DNA from: Micromonospora sp. NBC_01813
GTDB taxonomy: Bacteria; Actinomycetota; Actinomycetes; Mycobacteriales; Micromonosporaceae
NCBI RefSeq assembly: GCF_035917335.1
Contig: NZ_CP109067.1
Span: 1,056,501 to 1,120,500, forward strand
Reading direction: 5' to 3'
DNA: 64,000 nt
Shown here: piece after piece, positions 48,581 through 56,974 of the stretch
Numbering within the stretch: the first letter of the stretch is position 1
Layout of the letters: every line of letters begins with the position of its first letter
The notes under the pieces: generated by a model
Told to the model about the DNA's origin: nothing
Seen by the model: only the letters and a program-made list of their open reading frames with translations
The model's database searches: none
Program-made: the position numbers and the translations under genes

Positions 48581-48793
48581 GTGCGACGATACGTCGTGAC
48601 ACTGACGGACGGCACCAGCCGGACGATCAGCGCCGATCGGCATCGGTACGACGATGGTGCGATCGTGTTCGAGATCCAACGGTACGACGACAGCCTGCCC
48701 TCGCCGCGTCGCTGGCAGCAGGTCTGGGCGTTGCCGCAGGCGGAGCTCGCGGCGTTGGATCCGCCGGGTCTGGAGCCGGCACCGGCGGCCTGA
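48581..48793 (+). CDS. Small protein of unknown function (70 aa)
   Basis: A 70-residue acidic/basic mixed protein, 'RRYVVTLTDGTSRTISADRH' at the start, then 'ALPQAELAALDPPG' near the end. It could fold as a small beta-rich domain with a C-terminal helix. The GTG start has GAGGAG four bases before, and codon bias looks coding. It is divergent from metE and separate from the SulP gene. I know no family for it. The following stretch 48794-49163 (370 bases) holds no gene I can support, only a hairpin at 49006-49032. Confidence 0.6.
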   Translation: MRRYVVTLTDGTSRTISADRHRYDDGAIVFEIQRYDDSLPSPRRWQQVWALPQAELAALDPPGLEPAPAA

Positions 48794-49005
48794 ACCGACC
48801 CACGCCGGGCCGGTCCTGGTCTGGATTCGGTGTACAGCCGGAAGCCACCCTGGCTGCGGGCTGTCGGCTCGACATCGGCGTCCAGCCTTGCGCGGCGGCG
48901 GTGACGATCACCACGGCGGGTCTGGCCGGCTCACTACTCTTCCGCGAGGGTAGAGTCACCCGTGCCCGCCCGCCCGTGCGACGACCGCCGAGCGGTGGTG
49001 GGGCC

Positions 49006-49032
49006 GTTTCCCGGGCGACGACGCCCGGAAAC
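49006..49032. other. Hairpin in the 370-bp gap ahead of the SulP gene
   Basis: GTTTCCCGGGC pairs with GCCCGGAAAC around a six-base loop with one bulged base. It may end transcription of the small upstream gene or be part of the SulP leader. No T-run. Confidence 0.4.
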
Positions 49033-49163
49033 AGTCGGGTCATCTTCCCGGGCCATCGTGGGCGTGACGGATCTGCCGTCGCGATCGCCGGGATCGGCGC
49101 TGATTTGGTCGCTACCGCAAGTTACCTGCGCGCCCGGTGGCGTGCCTGATCGGAAAAGGCTGT

Positions 49164-50663
49164 ATGTCTGCGTTCTCTCCTGCGGTGTTTCGGCCGCGCC
49201 TGTCCCGCCCGTCGTGGCTGTCGCCGAAGGTGTTCCGGACCGAAGTCCTCGCCGGTCTGGTCGTCGCCCTGGCGTTGATCCCGGAGGCGATCTCGTTCTC
49301 GATCCTGGCCGGGGTCGATCCGCGGGTGGGGCTGTTCGCCTCGTTCACCATGGCCGTGACGATCTCGATCTGTGGTGGTCGGCCGGCGATGATCTCGGCC
49401 GCGACCGGGGCGATCGCGCTGATCGTCGCCCCGCTCGCGCGTGACCACGGGCTCGACTACCTGATCGCGGCGGTGATTCTCGGCGGCCTGCTGCAGGTGC
49501 TGCTCGCGGTGCTCGGGGTGGCCAAGCTGATGCGGTTCATCCCGCGCAGCGTGATGGTCGGTTTCGTCAACTCGCTCGCCATCCTGATCTTCGCCGCCCA
49601 GGTGCCGTATCTGATCGGCGTGCCGTGGCTGGTCTACCCGATGGTCGCGGTCGCGTTGGTGATCATGGTCGTGCTGCCGAGGCTGACGAAGGCGGTGCCG
49701 GCGCCGCTGGTGGCGATCGTGGTGCTGACCGTGGTGACCGTCGTCGCGGGCTTCGCGGTGCCGACCGTCGGTGACCAGGGCGCGCTGCCGGACAGCCTGC
49801 CGGTCCTCGGCCTGCCGCAGATCCCGTACACCGTGGCCACCCTGCAGGTGATCGCCCCGTACGCCCTGGGGATCGCCCTGGTCGGGCTGATGGAGTCGCT
49901 GATGACGGCGAAGCTGGTCGACGACATCACCGACACCGGTTCCAACAAGACCCGCGAGTCGTGGGGCCAGGGGGTGGCCAACATCGTCACCGGCTTCTTC
50001 GGCGGCATGGGTGGCTGCGCGATGATCGGCCAGACGATGATCAACGTAAAGGCCGCCGGTGCCCGGACCCGGTTGTCGACGTTCCTGTCCGGGGTGTTCC
50101 TGCTGATCCTGGTGGTCTCCCTGGGCGATGTCGTCGCCCGGATCCCGATGGCCGCCCTGGTCGCCGTGATGATCATCGTCGCGGTGTCGACGTTCGACTG
50201 GCACAGCGTCGCCCCCGCCACGTTGCGGCGGATGCCGTGGGGCGAACTTGCGGTGATGACCTTCACCGTCGCCGCGGTGCTGATCACGCACAACCTGGCG
50301 ATCGGTGTCATCTTCGGGGTGCTGACCGCGATGGTGATCTTCGCCCGTCGGGTGGCCCACATGGTCGAGGTGACCAGTGTGCTCGACCCGGACGAGACCA
50401 CCCGGATCTACTCGGTGCACGGTGAGCTCTTCTTCGCCTCCAGCAACGATCTCGTCCACCAGTTCGACTACGCCGGTGACCCGGACCGGGTGATCATCGA
50501 CATGAGCCACGCCCACGTCTGGGACGCCTCGTCGGTGGCCGCTCTGGACGCGATCACCACCAAGTACGCCAGCCGCGGCAAGACTGTCGAGATCATCGAA
50601 CTCAACCAGTCCAGCGCCCGGATCCACGGGACCCTCGCCGGTCAGCTCGGGGTCGGTCACTGA
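49164..50663 (+). CDS. SulP-family anion transporter with STAS domain
   Basis: A 499-residue membrane protein: SulP transport part (about 20-390) with '[20 protein letters not shown]' at the start and '[20 protein letters not shown]' in the middle, and a C-terminal STAS domain (about 400-499, '[14 protein letters not shown]'). Members carry sulfate, bicarbonate or other anions; proteins of this subtype are often close to BicA/YchM. The substrate cannot be told. The ATG at 49164 has GGAAAAGG ahead; an ATG at 49137 is also in frame. It is alone in its transcription unit, 160 bases before the polysaccharide locus. Confidence 0.88.
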   Translation: MSAFSPAVFRPRLSRPSWLSPKVFRTEVLAGLVVALALIPEAISFSILAGVDPRVGLFASFTMAVTISICGGRPAMISAATGAIALIVAPLARDHGLDYLIAAVILGGLLQVLLAVLGVAKLMRFIPRSVMVGFVNSLAILIFAAQVPYLIGVPWLVYPMVAVALVIMVVLPRLTKAVPAPLVAIVVLTVVTVVAGFAVPTVGDQGALPDSLPVLGLPQIPYTVATLQVIAPYALGIALVGLMESLMTAKLVDDITDTGSNKTRESWGQGVANIVTGFFGGMGGCAMIGQTMINVKAAGARTRLSTFLSGVFLLILVVSLGDVVARIPMAALVAVMIIVAVSTFDWHSVAPATLRRMPWGELAVMTFTVAAVLITHNLAIGVIFGVLTAMVIFARRVAHMVEVTSVLDPDETTRIYSVHGELFFASSNDLVHQFDYAGDPDRVIIDMSHAHVWDASSVAALDAITTKYASRGKTVEIIELNQSSARIHGTLAGQLGVGH

Positions 50664-50822
50664 GTCGTCGCGTGGGGTGACGGTCACGGTTCAGTCGGTC
50701 CCGGTGCCGGTCGGCGTAACTTTCCGCAGGTGTTCCCGTTGAGACCTGCGTGAAGTGGCCCTGTTTCCGCCGTTGGTGACGCCAACCTCGCGGGTGCGGG
50801 CAGGCGGACAGGAGTCCTTGGC

Positions 50823-51947
50823 ATGACCCGTGTGATGACGGTCGTCGGCACCCGGCCGGAGATCATCCGGCTCTCCCGGGTGATGGACCGGTTGGACCGC
50901 ACAGTCGACCACGTGCTCGTGCACACCGGGCAGAACTGGGACACGTACCTCTCCGAGGTCTTCTTCAAAGAGCTGCGGTTGCGCCCACCGGATCGCTCCC
51001 TCGGCGTCGACACCACCTCGTTGGGTCGGATGCTCGGCGGGGTGCTGGTCGGCGTCGAGGAGGCGATCACCGAATACCGGCCTGACGCCCTGCTGGTGCT
51101 CGGCGACACCAACAGCTGCATCGCCGCGTTGATGGCCCGCCGGATGCGGGTGCCGGTCTACCACATGGAGGCGGGCAACCGGTGCTTCGACCTCAACGTG
51201 CCGGAGGAGACGAACCGACGACTGATCGACCACGTCTCCGACTTCAACCTGGCCTACACCGAACACGCCCGGCGTAACCTGCTCGCCGAGGGCCTGCATC
51301 CGCGCCGGATCCTGCACACCGGCTCCCCGATGCGCGAGGTGCTGGAGCACTACCGGACGGACATCGCCGGCTCGACCGTGCTCGACCAGCTCGACCTGAC
51401 CCCCGGCGGGTACTTCGTCGTCAGCGCCCACCGCGAGGAGAACGTGGACCGGCCGGACCGGCTGCACCGGCTGCTCGACTGTCTGCGGGCGGTACGCGAC
51501 CAGTGGCGGCTGCCGGTGCTGGTCTCGACCCATCCGCGTACCCGTAACCGGTTGGAGGCGCTGGCCACCGATCCGGCCAGCCTCGACGGGATCACCTTCC
51601 ACGAGCCGTTCGGGCTGTTCGACTACGTGAGCCTGCAACGCGCCGCCCGGTGCACGCTGTCCGACAGCGGGACGATCAGCGAGGAGGCCGCGATCCTCGG
51701 CTTCCCGGCGGTCACCCTGCGGGAGTCGATCGAGCGGCCCGAGGCGCTGGACGCCGGGGGCATCATCATGACCGGCTTGGACCCGGCCGGGGTGATCGAG
51801 GCGGTCCGGGTCACCGTCGAGCAGGTGGCCGCCGGTGGGGTGCCGTGTCCGGCGGACTACCAGGTGCCGGACACCTCGCGGCGGGTGGTCGACTTCGTCC
51901 TGTCCACCGTCCGGCGCCACCACGAGTGGGCTGGGCTGCGCCGGTGA
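50823..51947 (+). CDS. fnlC: UDP-L-FucNAc-forming 2-epimerase (FnlC/WbjD/CapG-type)
   Basis: A 374-residue non-hydrolysing UDP-HexNAc 2-epimerase of GT-B fold: 'VMTVVGTRPEIIRLSRV', 'LVLGDTNSC', 'YHMEAGNRCFDLNVPEETN' and 'VVSAHREENVDRP'. The opening 'TRPEIIRLS' (rather than 'TRPEAIKMA' of WecB) matches the WbjD/FnlC group, which converts UDP-2-acetamido-2,6-dideoxy-L-talose to UDP-L-FucNAc. The partner enzymes FnlA and FnlB are encoded 11.5 kb away on the other strand (62445-64000), which supports the call. It is the first gene of a plus-strand block; the next start overlaps its stop by four bases. Confidence 0.88.
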   Translation: MTRVMTVVGTRPEIIRLSRVMDRLDRTVDHVLVHTGQNWDTYLSEVFFKELRLRPPDRSLGVDTTSLGRMLGGVLVGVEEAITEYRPDALLVLGDTNSCIAALMARRMRVPVYHMEAGNRCFDLNVPEETNRRLIDHVSDFNLAYTEHARRNLLAEGLHPRRILHTGSPMREVLEHYRTDIAGSTVLDQLDLTPGGYFVVSAHREENVDRPDRLHRLLDCLRAVRDQWRLPVLVSTHPRTRNRLEALATDPASLDGITFHEPFGLFDYVSLQRAARCTLSDSGTISEEAAILGFPAVTLRESIERPEALDAGGIIMTGLDPAGVIEAVRVTVEQVAAGGVPCPADYQVPDTSRRVVDFVLSTVRRHHEWAGLRR

Positions 51948-53158
51948 CGTTGCCGGCACCACAGGACGAGGCGGCGCCGCAGGACGGGGCGGTGCGGCTC
52001 GACACCACCGTCACCACGTACCGGATCCTCGCGACGGCCGCGGTGTTCGAGCCGGGCTTTCGCGGCGGCGGTCCGATCCGGTCGTTGAGCTTCATCCTGA
52101 AGACCCTGCCCGACGATCTCGACGTCACCCTGGTCACCCGGGACCGGGATCTGCACTCGTCGGTGCCGTACCCCGGACTGTCCGGTCGACTGTCGCGGCG
52201 CGACGCCCGCTCCGCCGTCTTCTACCTGAACCCGATCGACCCTCGGCACTGGGCGCGGCTGGCCCGGCACGTCCGGTCGCGCCCGGTCGACCTGCTGTAC
52301 GTCAACAGCCTCTGGTCGCCGTTCTCCGTGGTGGCGATCGTCGCGGTGGCTCTTCGTCTGCTGCGGGTACGGGCGGTCCTGCTCGCCCCGCGCGGCGAGT
52401 TGTCGCCCGGCGCCCTGGCCATCAAGCGGGGCAAGAAACGGCTCTTCCTGACGATGTGGGCGCAGGTGCTGCGCCGACTCGATGTGCGCTGGCAGGCGTG
52501 CAGTTGGCTGGAGGAGAACCAGATCCGGTCGAACATGCCGTGGGCGCGGGTGATGGTCAACGGCAACGAATGCCCGATCCCGGACCGGCCGGCTCCGCCG
52601 GTCGTGCCGCACGACGGCCCGCTGCGGCTGGTCTTCGTCGGGCGGATCTCGCCGATGAAGAACCTGGTGGTGGCGTTGGACGCGGTGGCGGGAGCGACCC
52701 GGCCGGTCCAGTTCGACGTCTTCGGCCCGCTGGAGGACGAACAGTACTGGGCGCGGTGTCGTCAGGTCATCGCCACGATGCCCGGCCATGTCCGGGTCCG
52801 GTACCGGGGTGAACTCGCGGCGGAACAGGTGATGCCGACCTTCAGCGGGTACGACGCCTTCCTCTTTCCGACGCTGGGTGAGAACTACGGCCACGTGATC
52901 CTGGAGAGTCTCGCGTCCGGCTGCCCGATCGTCTGCTCCGGCCAGACACCGTTCAGCGACCTGATCCGCGACGCGGGCGGTGTGGTGGTCGAGCCGGCGA
53001 CGGCGGCAGCGCTGGCCGGCGTCGTGGACCAGCTGGCTGACCGTACGCCGGCGCAACGCGCCGAGGCGAAGGAACTCGCCGGGCGGTGGTACCGGCGGTG
53101 GCGCCAGCAGACGCGGGAACTCAACGTGTTGGACCACGCCCGTCACTTCTGCGGCTGA
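51944..53158 (+). CDS. Glycosyltransferase, GT4-like (exopolysaccharide)
   Basis: A 404-residue GT-B enzyme. The N-terminal part has 'VFEPGFRGGGPIRSLSFI', usual for polysaccharide GT4 enzymes that follow FucNAc genes; the C-terminal part has 'LRLVFVGRISPMKNLVVAL', 'VFGPLEDEQYW' and the acidic motif 'FPTLGENYGHVILESL'. A GTG start at 51944 overlaps fnlC (GTGA), so both are co-translated. It might transfer L-FucNAc, but the donor is not readable. The first 22 residues are low-complexity. Confidence 0.85.
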   Translation: MTLPAPQDEAAPQDGAVRLDTTVTTYRILATAAVFEPGFRGGGPIRSLSFILKTLPDDLDVTLVTRDRDLHSSVPYPGLSGRLSRRDARSAVFYLNPIDPRHWARLARHVRSRPVDLLYVNSLWSPFSVVAIVAVALRLLRVRAVLLAPRGELSPGALAIKRGKKRLFLTMWAQVLRRLDVRWQACSWLEENQIRSNMPWARVMVNGNECPIPDRPAPPVVPHDGPLRLVFVGRISPMKNLVVALDAVAGATRPVQFDVFGPLEDEQYWARCRQVIATMPGHVRVRYRGELAAEQVMPTFSGYDAFLFPTLGENYGHVILESLASGCPIVCSGQTPFSDLIRDAGGVVVEPATAAALAGVVDQLADRTPAQRAEAKELAGRWYRRWRQQTRELNVLDHARHFCG

Positions 53159-53217
53159 GCGCGTCGGGCTGGGTACCGCCTCGTCACCTCTGCCGCCGCC
53201 GGATCGTTGGCTGAGGT

Positions 53218-53745
53218 GTGCGAGCGATCGTTCGACGAGTACTCGACCATCTGGCTGCCACCCGCGATCCCGAGGCGTTCGTCAGGTCCCTCGGGGTGAA
53301 CCTGACCGGGCGGGTCAGGTTCTACGGGGTGAGCCGGGCGATGTTCGGCTCGGAGCCGTGGCTGATCACCATCGGCGACAACGTCTACGTCACCTCCGAA
53401 GTGCAGTTCGTGACCCACGACGGTGGCACCCTGATCCTGCGCAAGGACTATCCCGACCTGGACTGGACGGCGCCGATCACCATCGGGAACGACGTCTACA
53501 TCGGGATGCGGTCGATGATTCTCGCCGGGGTCAACATCGGCAACCGGTGTGTCATCGGGGCCGGCTCGGTCGTCACCCGCGACATTCCGGACAACACGGT
53601 GGCGGCGGGGGTGCCGGCGCGACCGCTGCGCACCACCGACGAGTACCTCGAGCGGCTGCGGGCGAAGTCGCTGGGCATCGGACATCTTCCCGTCCCGGCC
53701 AAGCATGAGGCGATGAAGCGGATCTACGGGGTGACCACCGGTTGA
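53218..53745 (+). CDS. Hexapeptide-repeat acyltransferase (WbbJ/LacA-like)
   Basis: A 175-residue left-handed beta-helix protein: 'PITIGNDVYIGMRSMILAGV', 'IGNRCVIGAGSVVTRDIPDN' and 'VAAGVPARPLR' are the typical acetyl-CoA-binding turns. It likely O-acetylates a sugar of the exopolysaccharide. Start at a GTG (53218), 59 bases after the glycosyltransferase. It is convergent with the next gene, with only 13 bases between the stops, and no hairpin is obvious there. Confidence 0.87.
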   Translation: MRAIVRRVLDHLAATRDPEAFVRSLGVNLTGRVRFYGVSRAMFGSEPWLITIGDNVYVTSEVQFVTHDGGTLILRKDYPDLDWTAPITIGNDVYIGMRSMILAGVNIGNRCVIGAGSVVTRDIPDNTVAAGVPARPLRTTDEYLERLRAKSLGIGHLPVPAKHEAMKRIYGVTTG

Positions 53746-53758
53746 GGTCGGCCCGCCG

Positions 53759-55786
53759 TCAGGCCCGCCGGTAGGCGACCCGTGGCGGCGGGAACTGGTG
53801 CACCCCGCCGACCGTGATCGGGCCGAGGACGCCGACCGTGCCGGGCACCTCGTAGCCGAAGCGGTTCCCGGACATCGCCGCCGGGGAGGTGCCGAGGTTC
53901 AGCGTCGTGGCGCTGCCGACGCCACTGGTCCGCAGCGTCGGCGCGGTGGTGCCGGTGACCTGCCAGACCAGCCCGTACCAGTGCCAGCCGGCGGGTAGCA
54001 CCTTTGGCGTGCCCAGCAACGATTCCCTGACTCCGACCGCGGTGACGGCGAGTACGCCGAAGTCGGCGATCGGGCCGCGGGTCGCCGGTCTGCCGGTGGT
54101 CGGGTCGTGGGCGTACACGCCGTGGCGGATCACCCCGGTGCCGGCCGCCGTCACTTCGACGCATACCCGGTCGACGGGGGTGGTTTCGGCCAGATACACC
54201 GGAAACAGCAGGAGCCGTTGGAACGCGCCGGTGTAGGTGGTGGTCTGGGTGGGTCCGGCCAGCGGTAGGAAGTAGCTGCCGACCCCGTGCGTCGCCCCGG
54301 GCAGCGGTTGCGGACTGGCCTGGTCGGGCTCGGCACGCCACATCCCGTAGCCGGGGGAGACCGGTACGCCGTACGCGATGCCGTCGCTGGCGACCCGTTG
54401 TGGCACCGCGATGTTGGTCGGTCCGGCCGGTACCAGCATCCGGTACGCCAGCTGTGGTGCCGCCATCCGGGCCTGGGCGACGGTGCCGACCCGTTCGATG
54501 ATCACGAAGTCGTCGCTGCCGGTCGACACGACGATCTCGGTGGCTGCTGATGGCGGTGCGAGATAGCGCCGGTACGCGGTCCCGGTCACCGCCTGCCCGG
54601 GTGACAGGGTGCGACCCCAGACCAGTTGCGGGTAGTTCTTCTTCAGGCTGGAGCTGATGAACCAGCCCTTCGTCGTGGTGTACCGGGCCCGGATCGAGGG
54701 CTGTCCGTCGTCGAGTGGCAGCAGCCCGACGGCGATGCCCCACTGCTGCACGCCGGCGCTGCTGAGGGCCCACTGGGTCATGCTGGTCGCCGGCATCAGC
54801 GGGTCACGCAGCGTCGCCGGGGTGAAGTCGGTGAGCGCGGTGAGCGTGTCGATGTTCGCCCACGTCGACCAGTTCAGGGCGCCGGCCGTGCCGACGTTCG
54901 GCATGAACTGCCGGCGGCTGCCGCCGGCCGGCGCGGTCAGCGCCGCGCACTGGGTCACTCCCGCGTTGAGGTTGAACCGGTCCAGGGCGGTCACCGTCTG
55001 GGTGACCAGCAGCCCGTCGGTCGACCAGCGGTAGACGTTGTCGACCCGGCACAGCGATGGGATCCGCGACATGATCGTGGCGATCGGCGTGCCGATGTTC
55101 GCCTGCGCGGTGTCGATCATTCCCCGGTACGAGGGGATGACGTACGACTCCCGGATCCGTAGTTCCCGGCCGACGTTGCGCCCGTCGGGAACGGGTCGGC
55201 CGTCGAGTTCGACGACCACGGTGTGCGAGTGGGTGGCCGGGCGGATCTGCACGTCCGGGGTCAGCCCGGTGATCGGTACGGTGGTGCGGTTGGTGGCGCC
55301 CGCGACGTGGGTGAGCGCCGCCGCCGGCTTTACCCGTACCGCCTCGGCGATGCCGTCGACGATCGTGTACGGGTTGCCGAACAGCAGGCTGTTGGTGTTG
55401 ACGATGGCCAGCAGGGTGAAGACGCGGATGCCGTCGGTCCACCGCGAGCCCACGTCGGCGGTGGTCTTGCCGTGGCCGGTGACGGCGGTCTGGGTGCCGA
55501 CGTTGTAGCCGTGGTTGCCGCCGACGTACGACCAGCCGGTGTTGATCGGGCAGTTGTCGTCGGAGGTGTCGTGGATCCTGGTGCCGACGGCGGACATGAC
55601 CGGCCACACCTGGGCGTCGGTCGCGGTCGACGGCACCAGGCTGACCTGGGGCAGGCCGGAGTGCCACATGCCGACCATGCCCTGGGCGTAGGCCAGGTTG
55701 GCCGGCATGACCAGGTCCCGGGTGCCGTCGAAGCGGAACCTGATGGACATCAGGGCATTGGACCGGTAGACGATGAGATCGGTCAC
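53759..55786 (-). CDS. Large protein of unknown function with phage-tail-like C-terminal domain (675 aa)
   Basis: I do not recognise the family. The protein has no signal peptide or membrane segment. The N-terminal 220 residues are beta-rich with 'GWSYVGGNHGYNVGTQTAV' and 'ADVGSRWTDGIRVFTLLAIV'; the middle (220-420) carries 'WSTWANIDTLTALTDFTPATL'. The C-terminal 140 residues ('CVEVTAAGTGVIRHGVYA' ... 'LPAGWHWYGLVWQV') resemble a jelly-roll domain common in phage tail fibres and in carbohydrate-active proteins. It lies antisense within the exopolysaccharide locus. It might bind or cut the polysaccharide. The ATG at 55786 faces the epimerase across a 231-bp gap that holds an inverted repeat. 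High interest, low certainty about role. Confidence 0.6.
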   Translation of the reverse strand: MTDLIVYRSNALMSIRFRFDGTRDLVMPANLAYAQGMVGMWHSGLPQVSLVPSTATDAQVWPVMSAVGTRIHDTSDDNCPINTGWSYVGGNHGYNVGTQTAVTGHGKTTADVGSRWTDGIRVFTLLAIVNTNSLLFGNPYTIVDGIAEAVRVKPAAALTHVAGATNRTTVPITGLTPDVQIRPATHSHTVVVELDGRPVPDGRNVGRELRIRESYVIPSYRGMIDTAQANIGTPIATIMSRIPSLCRVDNVYRWSTDGLLVTQTVTALDRFNLNAGVTQCAALTAPAGGSRRQFMPNVGTAGALNWSTWANIDTLTALTDFTPATLRDPLMPATSMTQWALSSAGVQQWGIAVGLLPLDDGQPSIRARYTTTKGWFISSSLKKNYPQLVWGRTLSPGQAVTGTAYRRYLAPPSAATEIVVSTGSDDFVIIERVGTVAQARMAAPQLAYRMLVPAGPTNIAVPQRVASDGIAYGVPVSPGYGMWRAEPDQASPQPLPGATHGVGSYFLPLAGPTQTTTYTGAFQRLLLFPVYLAETTPVDRVCVEVTAAGTGVIRHGVYAHDPTTGRPATRGPIADFGVLAVTAVGVRESLLGTPKVLPAGWHWYGLVWQVTGTTAPTLRTSGVGSATTLNLGTSPAAMSGNRFGYEVPGTVGVLGPITVGGVHQFPPPRVAYRRA

Positions 55787-55817
55787 CTGGACACCTCCAC
55801 CGCGGGCTGTGCGACGA

Positions 55818-55877
55818 TGCTGTCACTGTGCGCCTTTTCGCAGGTGGAAGGCGGTTTGGGTCGGCTCAGTGACAGCA
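55818..55877. promoter_or_regulatory. Inverted repeat in a divergent intergenic region
   Basis: TGCTGTCACTG (55818-55828) and CAGTGACAGCA (55867-55877) are perfect complements 38 bases apart, between two divergent starts (55786 and 56018). Could be two operator halves or a leader hairpin. Confidence 0.45.
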
Positions 55878-56017
55878 CGATGAGCCGTTCGGTGGGTCCG
55901 GCGCGGACGGTGCGCCGATGGCACCCGCTTTTTCGGACAAATTCCGCTAATCACCCGTTACGGAAGTCCCCGGTCGCTCGATGTACAGGTCGTCGGGCCA
56001 CAGACCGAGGGGTTTCC

Positions 56018-56974
56018 ATGCGCATTCTGATCACCGGTGGGGCCGGCTTCATCGGATCGAACCTGGCTCGCGCCGCGCTGGCCGAGCCGGCCGTGAAGGA
56101 GGTCACCGTCCTCGACGACCTGTCGGTCGGGCTGCGCGGCAACCTCACCGGGCTGGACGTGGACATCGTCGAGGGGTCGATCCTCGATCCGGCCGCGTTG
56201 GACGCCGCCATGGCCGGCCGGGAGGCGGTGGTCCACCTGGCCGCGTTGCCCAGCGTGCCGCGCTCCCTGCGCGACCCGGTGGCCTCCCACCACGCGAACG
56301 CGACCGGCACCCTGATGGTCCTGGAGGCCGCGCGCCGGCACGACGTGGGCCACGTACTGGTCGCGTCATCGTCGTCGGTGTACGGGATGAATCCGGCGCT
56401 GCCGAAGACCGAGCTGACCTGGACCCGCCCGATGAGCCCGTACGCGGCCAGCAAACTCGCCACCGAGGCGTACGCCCTGGCCCATCAGGCATCGTTCGGG
56501 TTGCCGACGCTGGCCCTGCGGTTCTTCAACGTGTTCGGCCCGGGACAGCGGCACGACCACGCCTACGCGGCCGTCATCCCCCGGTTCGCGTACGCGGCGC
56601 TGCGTGGCGAGCCGGTCGTGGTGCACGGCGACGGCACCCAGTCGCGCGACTTCACCTACGTCGGCACGGTCTGCGACGTCATCCTCGACGCGCTGCGCCG
56701 ACGCGTGCACCACCGGCATCCGGTCAATCTCGCCTTCGGGGACCGGGCCAGCCTGCTCCAGGTCCTCGACGAACTCGAAGCGCTGCTCGGCCGGCCGGTC
56801 GCCCGCGACTACGCGCCGCCGCGGGTCGGCGACGTCGCGCACTCCCTGGCCGACGACGCCACCCTGCGGCAACTGTTCCCGGACGTGGTGCCGGTCGCCC
56901 GCCCGGACGGGCTCCGGGCGACCGTCGAGTGGATGACCCGGCGCCTGGACGTCGATCCCGCCCCACTGCGGTGA
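56018..56974 (+). CDS. NAD-dependent sugar-nucleotide epimerase/dehydratase (SDR)
   Basis: A 318-residue extended SDR enzyme: NAD-binding 'GGAGFIGSN' (7-15), 'VLDDLSVG', catalytic Ser in 'ASSSSVYG' and Tyr/Lys in 'SPYAASKLATE', then 'RFFNVFGPGQ' and 'VHGDGTQSRDFTYV'. The pattern is that of UDP-glucose or UDP-GlcNAc 4-epimerases (GalE/WbpP type). It supplies a sugar nucleotide for the surface polysaccharide. The ATG at 56018 begins a plus-strand block of four genes; its stop overlaps the flippase GTG by four bases. Confidence 0.88.
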   Translation: MRILITGGAGFIGSNLARAALAEPAVKEVTVLDDLSVGLRGNLTGLDVDIVEGSILDPAALDAAMAGREAVVHLAALPSVPRSLRDPVASHHANATGTLMVLEAARRHDVGHVLVASSSSVYGMNPALPKTELTWTRPMSPYAASKLATEAYALAHQASFGLPTLALRFFNVFGPGQRHDHAYAAVIPRFAYAALRGEPVVVHGDGTQSRDFTYVGTVCDVILDALRRRVHHRHPVNLAFGDRASLLQVLDELEALLGRPVARDYAPPRVGDVAHSLADDATLRQLFPDVVPVARPDGLRATVEWMTRRLDVDPAPLR

